From: Ricordea florida
Taxonomy: Eukaryota; Cnidaria; Anthozoa; Corallimorpharia; Ricordeidae
DNA length: 64,000 nucleotides
NCBI GenBank assembly: GCA_949710005.1
Contig: OX453272.1
Location: forward strand, 44,493,157 to 44,557,156
Direction: 5' to 3'
The notes under the pieces are model-generated. The model was not told the DNA's origin and did not search any database. It saw only the letters and a list, made by a program, of their open reading frames with translations. Shown piece by piece: positions 30,001 to 42,000 of the stretch. Position 1 is the stretch's first letter. Every line of letters begins with the position of its first letter. Both the position numbers and the translations under genes were made by a program.

Positions 30001-33000
30001 TAGTGCTTTCCTCTGTTTTAAATAAAGATATTTCAACATGTTAGCAGTAGTGATAACCAACACCGGATCGGCAGTCATATTAAATGACAGACTAGCGCGA
30101 TTACGGCGTAGCAATATAATCACTATCTATTTTTCTTTCTTTCAGTTATTAAAAAGTTATTGGACAATTGACGTCATAGAAAAAAGTGTGTGGCAAATTA
30201 AGAAATTGCTAATAGGGACATTAAATTATTCATACCTAAAGAACAAGTACTGCTTTTAATGGAATCAAACGAAAAGGCCGAGGCACAGTAAGGTAACTTG
30301 TAATTTTAATGAAAAATCGGACATCTTCTAATGCAGCCGAAGTGCTAAATTGAAATAAGAAACCATGCGCGCTAAATTACAGTGTAACTTAATAAGAAAT
30401 ATATTAAGGTATAAAGAAATAGTTTAGCCTTAGTTTTATAGCGGATGAAATAGCGAAAGTTGGCCAAAAACCGATTAAGAAATTATGTAGGAAAATTGTA
30501 ACGTTGCAAGCCTTGATAATTTTCAGGCAATAAATGGGTTTTTCGTTTTTTTTTTTTGACACAACTATTGCTGACATCTCAGTGGAGGATAGAATTCACC
30601 TTATCTTGGTCCAACTTTTGCAAATGACTTCGTCGTTGATCTGCACGACTTTCCACATTACAAATTTTTGACTGTGATCAAATTTATCAAGTTCAACGCT
30701 GCGGCGATTGCGTTTTGTTTTGTTTCTTTAAAACAAAAACGCTAAACATAAAGTCGCTACTCTTTTAAATTGTATTCTTACCAACTGGTGGTCCTGTGCT
30801 CCCTTTATCCAGTCATAGAAGGATAGAAACATAGAAAGCAAAAATGATGACTCAAATTTTCATTGGTTACATTTTTAGAAGTAAAACACTAGAATTAGTT
30901 ACCTATAACCCCCCAAAAAAATTCATGAACAAAGAAACAGTCCGAAAAACACAAACGTAGCCATGAGTTTGTCACTGTCTAAAAACAAATTAGATTAAAA
31001 TGGCGTGCTTACCCGTTGGCTCTTCCGTGCTTTCTCCTGTTGTAAATAAAAGGAATACCATTTTTATATTAGTTACAGAAATCGTTGTGTTGTGGAACAT
31101 AATACAAATGGATAACATTTAATGACTTAAGGTTGATTGATTGATTTCATTTTATCTAATGAACAGGATAAATAAGAATAAACTAAATTTACCTGGACCT
31201 GCTGTAGTGCTTTCCTCTGTTTTAAATAAAGATATTTCAACATGTTAGCAGTAGTGATAACCAACACCGGATCGGCAGTCATATTAAATGACAGACTAGC
31301 GCGATTACGGCGTAGCAATATAATCACTATCTATTTTTCTTTCTTTCAGTTATTAAAAAGTTATTGGACAATTGACGTCATAGAAGAAAGTTTGTGGCAA
31401 ATTAAGAAATGGCTAATAGGGACATTAAATTATTCATACCTAAAGAACAAGTACTGCTTTTAATGGAATCAAACGAAGAGGCCGAGGCACAGTAAGGTAA
31501 ATTGTAATTTTAATTAAAAATCGGACATCTTCTAAGGCATCCGAAGTGCTAAATTCAAATAAGAAACCATGCGCGCTAAATTACAGTGTAACTCAATAAG
31601 AAATATATTAAGGTATAAAGAAATAGTTTAGCCTTAGTTTTATAGCGAATGAAATAGCGAAAGTTGGCCCAAAACCGATTAAGAAATTATGTAGGAAAAT
31701 TGTAACGTTGCAAGCCTTGATAATTTTCAGGCAATAAATGGGTTTTTCGTTTTTTTTTTTTGACACAACTATTGCTGACATCTCAGTGGAGGATAGAATT
31801 CACCTTATCTTGGTCCACCTTTTGCAAATGACTTCGTCGTTGATCTGCACGACTTTCCACATTACAAATTTTTGACTGTGATCAAATTTATCAAGTTCAA
31901 CGCTGCGGCGATTGCGTTTTGTTTTGTTTCTTTAAAACAAAAACGCTAAACATAAAGTCGCTACTCTTTTAAATTGTATTCTTACCAACTGGTGGTCCTG
32001 TGCTCCCTTTATCCAGTCATAGAAGGATAGAAACATAGAAAGCAAAAATGATGACTCAAATTTTCATTGGTTACATTTTTAGAAGTAAAACACTAGAATT
32101 AGTTACCTATAACCCCCCAAAAAATTCATGAACAAAGAAACAATCCGAAAAACACAAACGTAGCCATGAGTTTGTCACTGTCTAAAAACAAATTAGATTA
32201 AAATGGCGTGCTTACCCGTTGGCCCTTCCGTGCTTCCTCCTGTTGGAAATAAAAGGAATACCATTTTTATATTAGTTACAGAAATCGTTGTGTTGTGGAA
32301 CATAATACAAATGGATAACATTTAATGATTTAAGGTTGATTGATTGATATTATTTTATCTAATGAACAGGATAAATAAGAATAAACTAAATTTACCTGGA
32401 CCTGCTGTAGTGCTTTCCTCTGTTTTAAATAAAGATATTTCAACATGTTAGCAGTAGTGATAACCAACACCGGATCGGCAGTCATATTAAATGACAGACT
32501 AGCGCGATTACGGCGTAGCAATATAATCACTATCTATTCTTCTTTCTTTCAGTTATTAAAAAGTTATTGGACAATTGACGTCATAGAAAAAAGTTTGTGG
32601 CAAATTAAGAAATGGCTAATAGGGACATTAAATTATTCATACCTAAAGAACAAGTACTGCTTTTAATGGAATCAAACGAAGAGGCCGAGGCACAGTAAGG
32701 TAACTTGTAATTTTAATGAAAAATCGGACATCTTCTAATGCAGCCGAAGTGCTAAATTGAAATAAGAAACCATGCGCGCTAAATTACAGTGTAACTTAAT
32801 AAGAAATATATTAAAATATAAAGAAATAGTTTAGCCTTAGTTTTATAGCGAATGAAATAGCGAAAGTTGTTAAAAAACCGATTAAGATGTAGGAAAATTG
32901 TAACGTTGCAAGCCTTGATAATTTTCAGGCAATAAATGGGTTTTTCGGTTTTTTTTTTGACACAACTATTGCTGACATCTCAGTGGAGGATAGAATTCAC

Positions 33001-36000
33001 CTTATCTTGGTCCAACTTTTGCAAATGACTTCGTCGTTGATCTGCACGACTTTGCACATTACAAATTTTTGACTGTGATCAAATTTATCAAGTTCAACGC
33101 TGCGGCGATTGCGTTTTGTTTTGTTTCTTTAAAACAAAAACGCTAAACATAAAGTCGCTACTCTTTTAAATTGTATTCTTACCAACTGGTGGTCCTGTGC
33201 TCCCTTTATCCAGTCATAGAAGGATAGAAACATAGAAAGCAAAAATGATGACTCAAATTTTCATTGGTTACATTTTTAGAAGTAAAACACTAGAAATAGT
33301 TATCTATAACCCCCCAAAAAAATTCATGAACAAAGAAACAGTCCGAAAAACACAAACGTAGCCATGAGTTTGTCACTGTCTAAAAACAAATTAGATTAAA
33401 ATGGCGTGCTTACCCGTTGGCCCTTCCGTGCTTCCTCCTGTTGGAAATAAAAGGAATACCATTTTTATATTAGTTACAGAAATCGTTGTGTTGTGGAACA
33501 TAATACAAATGGATAACATTTAATGACTTAAGGTTAATTAATTGATTTCATTTTATCTAATGAACAGGATAAATAAGAATAAACTAAATTTACCTGGACC
33601 TGCTGTAGTGCTTTCCTCTGTTTTAAATAAAGATATTTCAACATGTTAGCAGTAGTGATAACCAACGCCGGATCGGCAGTCATATTAAATGACAGACTAG
33701 CGCGATTACGGCGTAGCAATATAATCACTATCTATTTTTCTTTCTTTCAGTTATTAAAAAGTTATTGGACAATTGACGTCATAGAAGAAAGTTTGTGGCA
33801 AATTAAGAAATGGCTAATAGGGACATTAAATTATTCATACCTAAAGAACAAGTACTGCTTTTAATGGAATCAAACGAAGAGGCCGAGGCACAGTAAGGTA
33901 AATTGTAATTTTAATTAAAAATCGGACATCTTCTAAGGCATCCGAAGTGCTAAATTGAAATAAGAAACCATGCGCGCTAAATTACAGTGTAACTCAATAA
34001 GAAATATATTAAGGTATAAAGAAATAGTTTAGCCTTAGTTTGATAGCGGATGAAATAGCGAAAGTTGGCTAAAAACCGATTAAGAAATTATGTAGGAAAA
34101 TTGTAACTTTGCTAGCCTTGATAATTTTTAGGCAATAAATGGGTTTTTCGTTTTTTTTTTTTGACACAACTATTGCTGACATCTCAGTGGAGGATAGAAT
34201 TCACCTTATCTTGGTCCAACTTTTGCAAATGACTTCGTCGTTGATCTGCACGACTTTCCACATTACAAATTTTTGACTGTGATCAAATTTATCAAGTTCA
34301 ACGCTGCGGCGATTGCGTTTTGTTTTGTTTCTTTAAAACAAAAACGCTAAACATAAAGTCGCTACTCTTTTAAATTGTATTCTTACCAACTGGTGGTCCT
34401 GTGCTCCCTTTATCCAGTCATAGAAGGATAGAAACATAGAAAGCAAAAATGATGACTCAAATTTTCATTGGTTACATTTTTAGAAGTAAAACACTAGAAA
34501 TAGTTACCTATAACCCCCCAAAAAATTCATGAACAAAGAAACAATCCGAAAAACACAAACGTAGCCATGAGTTTGTCACTGTCTAAAAACAAATTAGATT
34601 AAAATGGCGTGCTTACCCGTTGGCCCTTCCGTGCTTCCTCCTGTTGGAAATAAAAGGAATACCATTTTTATATTAGTTACAGAAATCGTTGTGTTGTGGA
34701 ACATAATACAAATGGATAACATTTAATGATTTAAGGTTGATTGATTGATTTCATTTTATGTACTGATCAGGATATGTAAGAATGATCTAAATCTAAAACA
34801 AAAGCCGTTGTTGTAGTCTCCTCTGATTTTAATAAAGATATTTAATCATTTGTTGTGCATAATTGAGGTTATTTTAACAACACTTAACCTAACAACACTT
34901 TTATGGATAAGGAATCAACTGCAGGACACTTTGGTATCCTTGTAGTTTAGACATGATACAAATAGATAAAAATTACTTTTTAATTAAAAGGTGATCGGCC
35001 TCTACATAATGAGCAAAATGGATAAGAAATAACGAAGTTTACCTGCAGGTGGTGCAGTAGTTCCTGCTGTTGAAATTAAAACAAGAGATTTTGAAAAAGT
35101 GAGCATTCACTATAAGCAAGCATCTGCTCGTAGCATTGATATTTTCAAATACAGTATTAAGAATATTGCGGGAAATAATCTGGTTAGCCTTACACTGTGC
35201 TTTAAAGTGTTGTTAAGATTTCCACCTGTCTTTATGTTTGAAAGTATACTAGTGACCCACAGTATAATTATTAACATTTAGATGTAGACACTGGTTGAAT
35301 GTTTATAAGTTTTTGAAGAAACATGGGACAAGACAGTTTTGAGATATTGTGTAATATCTCGCCAAAATAATTTTGGGATGTATTATTATTTCCAAGCACA
35401 ATGCCCTGGGGATAAAAAATAGCACTATGAATCATCGATCACGCAACATTAAGAGGGTAGAGGTAGTGGGGTTTGGGCGAATTGGATGGGGGAAAAAGTG
35501 CTTGTCGGTCCAAGATATTTGGCAAAGATGGTAGCTTGTGAGGCAAGAAAAACTTCGTTTATGTTTTTAGCTTAAAAGGCGGCCAAATCGCAATCCAAGT
35601 GAATCATTCTTTTCCATTAATGTTAAACAGTGTTCTTTTACAGTCAAATCACTCTACAAAAGCTCTGGCAGGCCTTAATTAGGATACGACGAAGGGCTAA
35701 CGCTCGAAACGTCATCACCTCACTTTAACCTTACGGTGGTATAACTTACTTAATCAACTCGTTTGATTTACCCATTTTCTTAATTAGGATACTGTGATTA
35801 ACCCTCAGCAAAGAGGCTTACCACATGGTTCGTTAGTGCATTGCTTTGTTTCTGTATCGGGACCCATCATCTGTTGCTCGCAGGTTTTCCCGCAGTTCTT
35901 GGGAAGGGGATTGGTGCAAGTTCTGGAACGGGAACGACTGCCCACGCCACATGTTTGGGAACATTCGGACCATTCACTCCATTCGGTATATCCGCCATCA

Positions 36001-39000
36001 ACAGCTAAAGGAATATGAGGAAAATTCTAGTAATAAGTTACCAGTCTCTGTGACCGACCAATGTCATTAGCTATTGGAATAGAAGCACAGATGGTTGGGA
36101 TTGAGACTGTTGGGTTTCACTGTAAAATAGATCTAAAACATTTCTGTGATTCCTTCCAGATTTTTCCACGTTTAGAATAGGAAAAGTTATTGCCGTCGAC
36201 ATGAATTCTTAGGGAAGTAGTGGCGATCTATACAGTTGCATTTAAAATCGTGATTCGGTCGGGGCAGTTGCTTAGCCAAACAGTACTGAAGGGAATTCAA
36301 TGAAATCTTGTTTTTTTTAATAACCACTTCTTCTCACCCCCTAACCCAATCCAACTCTGCCAAGGCTATACTTGAACTCTGAAATCGGCTCGAACATTCC
36401 GTCTCGTCCTTGTAAAATCAGAGTTTGTAAACAAGGTGGCATTTCTTATTTGTTAATATACAGAATACTGAAAGAGCCTCGTTAAGATTCAGGCCTGTGC
36501 AATAATTCGTTTATTCAGAGGAATGTCAAAATTTATTATGGGTTCTTCATTATGGTTATCCCTTGCCCCACAGACGGCAAGGGATCCTTTTAAGGGGCAC
36601 CAATGGCGCCAGCAAAAACAGTACAAACATCTGTCCTGCTGTGAATCAGCTCATAAACATTAACGTTACTAATACAACAAAATCTCCCAAGATAAGGTAC
36701 ATTTTTAAAATACATGACAGCTGCCATTAGTATGTCGCGTTACGCGAGAGATAAGAAACTCTATGTCGAAACTGAGAACCCTTTCCAGCGGAAATGTTTT
36801 AAGCAAATAAGTGATTTGCTGCTCTAATGCCTCGTAAAAGAATTGACAGTTTTGCAGTCGAACCATGATTATCCGGACCCGTTGGTCCTTGCGTAAAATG
36901 TCCGGAAAATCGAGAGTCCAGATAACCGAAAATATGACAACGGAGATGAAGGGAACGGACTGTAATAGTGAATGGATCATACTCCAACATAGAAATGTTA
37001 TGCCGTGATGTGATTTTTAAACTTGCCTAACCAACAAGTGGATGCTTCACTGAAGCTTTGAATTCGCAATAGTCGGACCTAACGGCGCTAAGAATGGTTT
37101 TGTCTTACCAATGTCACATCTTATCAATATTTATGACAAACGAGCAAACCCGTTAAGCCTTGGTACAACGGACGTAATGAAGAACAACAGCATACAAAGA
37201 GACTTACGGCATTCTTTAGTGTTGCAATTCTCCGACTCCTCACTGGGTCCCAGATTCTGCTCCGTACATGGCTTTCCGCCACTTATCGGTGGAGGGTTGG
37301 TACAGTTTCTGAAACGCCCACGCGTACCTCCAGCACATGACTCAGAACATTCCGACCATTCACTCCACTCTGAATATCCACCATCCAAACCTAGAAGTAC
37401 GTTAAATGACATAGTTTAGCCCTTTCAAACTGGCTGTATTCAGCCTGGAAGATCATATTACGTTTTTAAGGCATTGGTTCGTAAGTTAAGCGTCTGCTTC
37501 GTGTTTCGTTCGTACGGCGTCAAATTAACAAATCAACACTTAATTTTGCAACATTTTGGAAATTTTTGACGGTATATTTATTTCCTTTTACGCTATTGTA
37601 TTGTCCATAAAAGTGTAGGCCATGTCAAAGAATAGTCGATTTTCAATTTTTTTTTCTAGCGTTGAAATTGAAATGTATTTTCCAAATAAAAGTAAAACCA
37701 TTCGTCGAAACGAAACTGTTTTTGCTTTTACTTTAATATTCAAAAGACATTTTTTAATGCCTTTAGAGTGGAGCGCTACCACCAGACCACCAAATTTCTT
37801 TTACACGATAGTAACCTCTTGAGTTATATTCTAGAGATGGGGTATTTTGAGATCTTAAAATGAACGAATAGTTCGACTGGAACATGTTGGATTTGATCAG
37901 TTATTGTAACAATTGGAATATCAAAATTATCAGGTGCAATAGTATTTCTAAAGAATTCTCGATCTGTGCTATTGGTGGGACCATAGAAACGTCTGAATGG
38001 AACTGCATTAGATGAAAAAACCGTTTTCGTCAGCAACGTAGGGATTATGATTTCCAAATTGGGAGACAGACTCTTTTTATAGATCTTTTCGGCTTTCTAT
38101 CGTATCCTGATGTACAAAATCGCACTGATTGCCACGTTTCGACCAGAATTTCCAGAAGTGACGCGCAAATGGCTTAAATGAATTTTTGTTGTTTTTGGTC
38201 GTTTACCGGCCGAATGACAATGGAGGGGGTCATCTTGCTTCCTTCCCTGTTTAGCGATGTGCAGTTTTTTGCATAATGTGCTTGTTGTTCAGTGGATAAA
38301 TTTACCAACTTTACCAGAGTCTTGATGGGGTTAAATTTAGCGGTCAACCGTCAAAATACAATTTTTTAACTCTGAAACGTCATAAAGCCAAAATTTAATC
38401 CTCGGCCATCAAGAAAGCTGATTTTTAACCGGCACGTGTCAAAGCACCACCCCCCAAAAAAACCTTGCATGTGAAGCGATTGGTGTTTGTGGAGTTTGAA
38501 AAATAGATAAAGAAAGGTTAATCAAACATGACGACGACAAGAGAGGTACCAGTGAAAAACTAAAAATTTGTATTTCCCCCGTACTAATCGCGACGGGTTT
38601 CTTTCTATATTTCCTTCAAACTGTACAATCTTCCAGTTTTTACCATTCGCATTTCATTCTGAAACGTTTGAGAAATTTTGCCATTGCATACTCTTCTCCT
38701 CGGGTATTTGGCGTCAATTGCTGTATTACAGGAAATGGAAAAGAAATCGACCCTGAGACTACTTTGCACGTGCATTTTTTAGTGCTTCGTCGTCGTGGTT
38801 TCGTTAAGCTCCCTGATACCCTAAAACGTCTGCTCATGGAATGCTGGCACATAACTAGTGGAGTAGAAAAACAAACAAAAAAGCAAATGCTTACTACATC
38901 TGTTAGTATTGCATTGCTCTGTTTCTTCATCAGGCCCCAGATCCTGCTCTTTACACGTTTTGCCGCCATTTTCGGGAGTTGGATGGTTACATGACCTGGC

Positions 39001-42000
39001 GCGCCAACGTTTTCCTCCACCGCAGGTTTCGGTACATTGACACCATTTACTCCACTCGCCATAGCTTCCGTCAATAGCTACAAGAATTCAGTTCAATGAG
39101 TTTACGCAAAGGAGGAGGGAGTTTGGGGAGACTCCCACTGAAAATTTAATGGGGATGTTCGCCGAAAATTTATGAAAAATGAACACCTCAAGAGGTACCA
39201 AACGGGTGTGGCTCCACAAAACTTTTTTTGTCCCATAAAGGTACCAATTTAAAAACTACGCTAACCGTGACGCCTTTACCATTTTTCATGGTGATAGAGA
39301 CGACTCTATTGAACACCTTCTACTCTTAGTCGATTTTGGGAGCATCATTATAAATTCAAACTGGATAACTACTCTTTTATTATTGACGAGCGATGACAAC
39401 AACAAAAACCAATTGACTGACAAATAGTTCCTGTTATATTTTAGTCTAAAAGGTAACGCGATAAGTCCGTCAATGGTGATTTTGGATTTTGCACCCCAAG
39501 AGACGCCAATCTACAGATTTTGAGCATCTAGATGTGTAAAGAGCATTCCATCACTTTGTTAAGGGAAGTTCCCCACCCAGAGGCGGATACATAACAAGAG
39601 AGTGCAGAAGTCTTTATAAATAGGCAATCGGAGTAGTGCGTGCATCCGCGCAATGGCTATCCGTCCAGTGTTTCTGGGTTGCAAGTAGTAGAATAAGTAA
39701 TGGTGCGGCTAAAAGGTAGGCAGGTGTAAGGAAAAACTCATTAAAAAGGTGCGAACAGTTAATTGTTAATTCCATTTAAATCACCTCATCTCATTGGCTA
39801 ATACCAAAAAACCACGAAAAAACAATGAAAAAAATTTTAAAAAGTCATTTTTAGACCTTGTCTTTTCCATACCCCTTTTTTCTGTCTCTCGGCCAAATTT
39901 GGCTTTTGCTCTATGCGCCAATTAGCACCACAAAGTGAACTGACACTATTGCCAAGCGCTATTGTTTTTCTGTCTGTTTCTTAGCCGGACCATTTCTTAA
40001 TTAACAATTATCCGCCGAAGGCAAAGTGATTATCGGTGAATATTCACCGATAATCACTGAGCCTGTTGCGAATAATTGTTTTAGTATAAATACACAGGTG
40101 ATTATTTCAAAAAAAAGAAAAGACAAAGCATTGTACAACACGAAAAAAATTTATTTCATCGAAGGGGCACGAACGACTGGCAGCCATTTTGTTCGTCCAG
40201 GTGATTATCGGCTGATAATCCGAGATAGCGATTTTGTATAATCACCTGAATATTTTTACTAATGGTACTTAGTGCGAGGCTGCCACTCGTTATTCATTAA
40301 ATTTATGTACAGTCGACTCCAGATGACTGGAAACTTCAAAGAAAGCTGAAAAAGGTTCGAGTTATCAGGAAATAAGAACAAATGACCTAAAGCCAGGAAG
40401 TAATCAGCAACGCTTTATAAAGATACCAGGCAAAGTGTACCCTAAACCAGTGAAATCTGAACTGGACTAATATATTTTGTGTTATACAAATAAAGGACAA
40501 AGTTTGCACAGTTGTTTCAATGTTTAAGGCTTCAATATTTTAGGCTTCAATGTTTTCGGTTTCAATGTTTTAGGCTTCAATGTTTTAGGTTTCAATCTCT
40601 TAGGGTCAAAGGTTTTAGGCTTCAATGTTTAAGGCTTCAATGTTTTAGGCTTCAATCTTTTAGGGTTCAATGTTTTAGGCTTCTTTACCGTTTCAATGTT
40701 TAAGGCTTCAATGTTTTGGCTTCAATGTTTTAGGTTTCAATCTCTTAGAGTTCAATGTTTAAGGTTTCAATGTTTTAGGCTTCAATGTTTTAGGCTTCAG
40801 TGTTTTAGGCTTCAGTGTTTTAGGCTTCAATGTTTAACGCTTCAATGTTTTAGGCTTCAATGTTTAAGGCTTCTATGTTTTAGGCTTCAATCTCTTAGGG
40901 TTCAATGTTTTTGGCTTCTTTACCGTTCGAGAGTAAAGTTTCAATGTTTTGGGCTTCAATGTTTTAGGCTTCAATGTTTTAGGCTTCAATGTTTTAGGCT
41001 TCAATGTTTTGGGTTTCAATGTTTAAGGTTTCAATGTTTTAGGCTTCAATGTTTTAGGCTTCAATGTTTTAGGCTTCAATGTCTTAGGCTTCAATGTTTT
41101 AGACTTCAATGTTTTAGGCTTCAATGTTTTAGGCTTCAATGTTTTAGGCTTCAATGTTTTAGGCTTCAATGTTTTAGGCTTCAATGTTTTAGGTTTCAAT
41201 GTTTTGGGTTTCAATGTTTAAGGTTTCAATGTTTTAGGCTTCAATGTTTTAGGCTTCAATGTTTTAGGCTTCAATGTCTTAGGCTTCAATGTTTTAGACT
41301 TCAATGTTTTAGGCTTCAATGTTTTAGGCTTCAATCTCTTAGGGTTCAATGTTTTAGGCTTCGATGTTTTAGGCTTCTTTACCGTTCGAGAGTAACCTTA
41401 TGTATGACCTGAAGGCTCAAAATGTTTTCGCCGTCAGGACGAAGTTGCGAGGGTTCGAGTTTTTTGGAATCGACTGTTTTATCACGCCCGAAAATTGTGG
41501 AGTAGCTGTATTTGTCGACTATCTATCGGAACATTTGCAAACTGAAACAAACTTTTCCCACCTTACATAAAGAAGAAAAAAGTCCGACAAAGACACTTAC
41601 GACATTCTTCAGTTTGGCAATATTCCATTTCATTGATGGGTCCCAGGTCCTGTTCTTCACAAGTTTTCCCGCCATTTTCTGGGGTTGGATTGGAACATGT
41701 TCTGTTTCGCCAGCGTTCTCCTCCACCACAAGAGTTAGAACATTCTGACCATTCACTCCACTCAGTGTATCCACCATCAGTAGCTACGCACAGGAAAAAA
41801 TGTATAAAGACGACGAATAGCTTTTTTTCGTAGTTTCTGAGTTTAAATTAAACTGAATCCCTCGGAATGAGTGAAGGATAACAAAAAAGGGAAAAATAGG
41901 AGATAAATATAAACGCTGTTTGACACAGCTATAAGAAAACGACCCAGAATATAAGCGGAACAAAAATAGCAATAGGCTTTTAGAAGTAAATTAAGCTACA

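Larger units (their letters stand above)
1..34822. repeat. Tandem array of about 1203-bp units (23 copies) containing microexons
   Basis: Head-to-tail units of 1197-1209 bp fill the left half of the window, interrupted by two DNA transposons. The left edge is outside the window. The right edge decays between 34750 and 34822. Each unit holds, on the minus strand, microexons b, c and a, and a poly-T tract (gtttttcg then about 12 T). Units up to about 25.3 kb are nearly identical. Two sub-types alternate at the left, told apart by ggaatcaaac or ggatcaaac and by gccgcggcg or gctgcggcg. From about 25.4 kb rightward the units differ by many substitutions and small indels. The pattern fits unequal crossing-over that homogenises the core and leaves a diverged edge. 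Confidence 0.95.

Noticed and set aside
1-34822. CRISPR array or bacterial repeat region
   Set aside because: The unit is 1.2 kb with introns, and the surroundings are eukaryotic. There are no short repeats with unique spacers and no cas genes.
38640-39074. 144-codon minus frame over TSP1 exon 5
   Set aside because: Out of phase with the TSP1 reading, which keeps the Trp ladder and six Cys and has matching splice sites.
40512-41412. Repeated CFRLQ and KPKTL frames in the 15-bp repeats
   Set aside because: Products of a 15-bp minisatellite within an intron. No start context, splice sites or domain.
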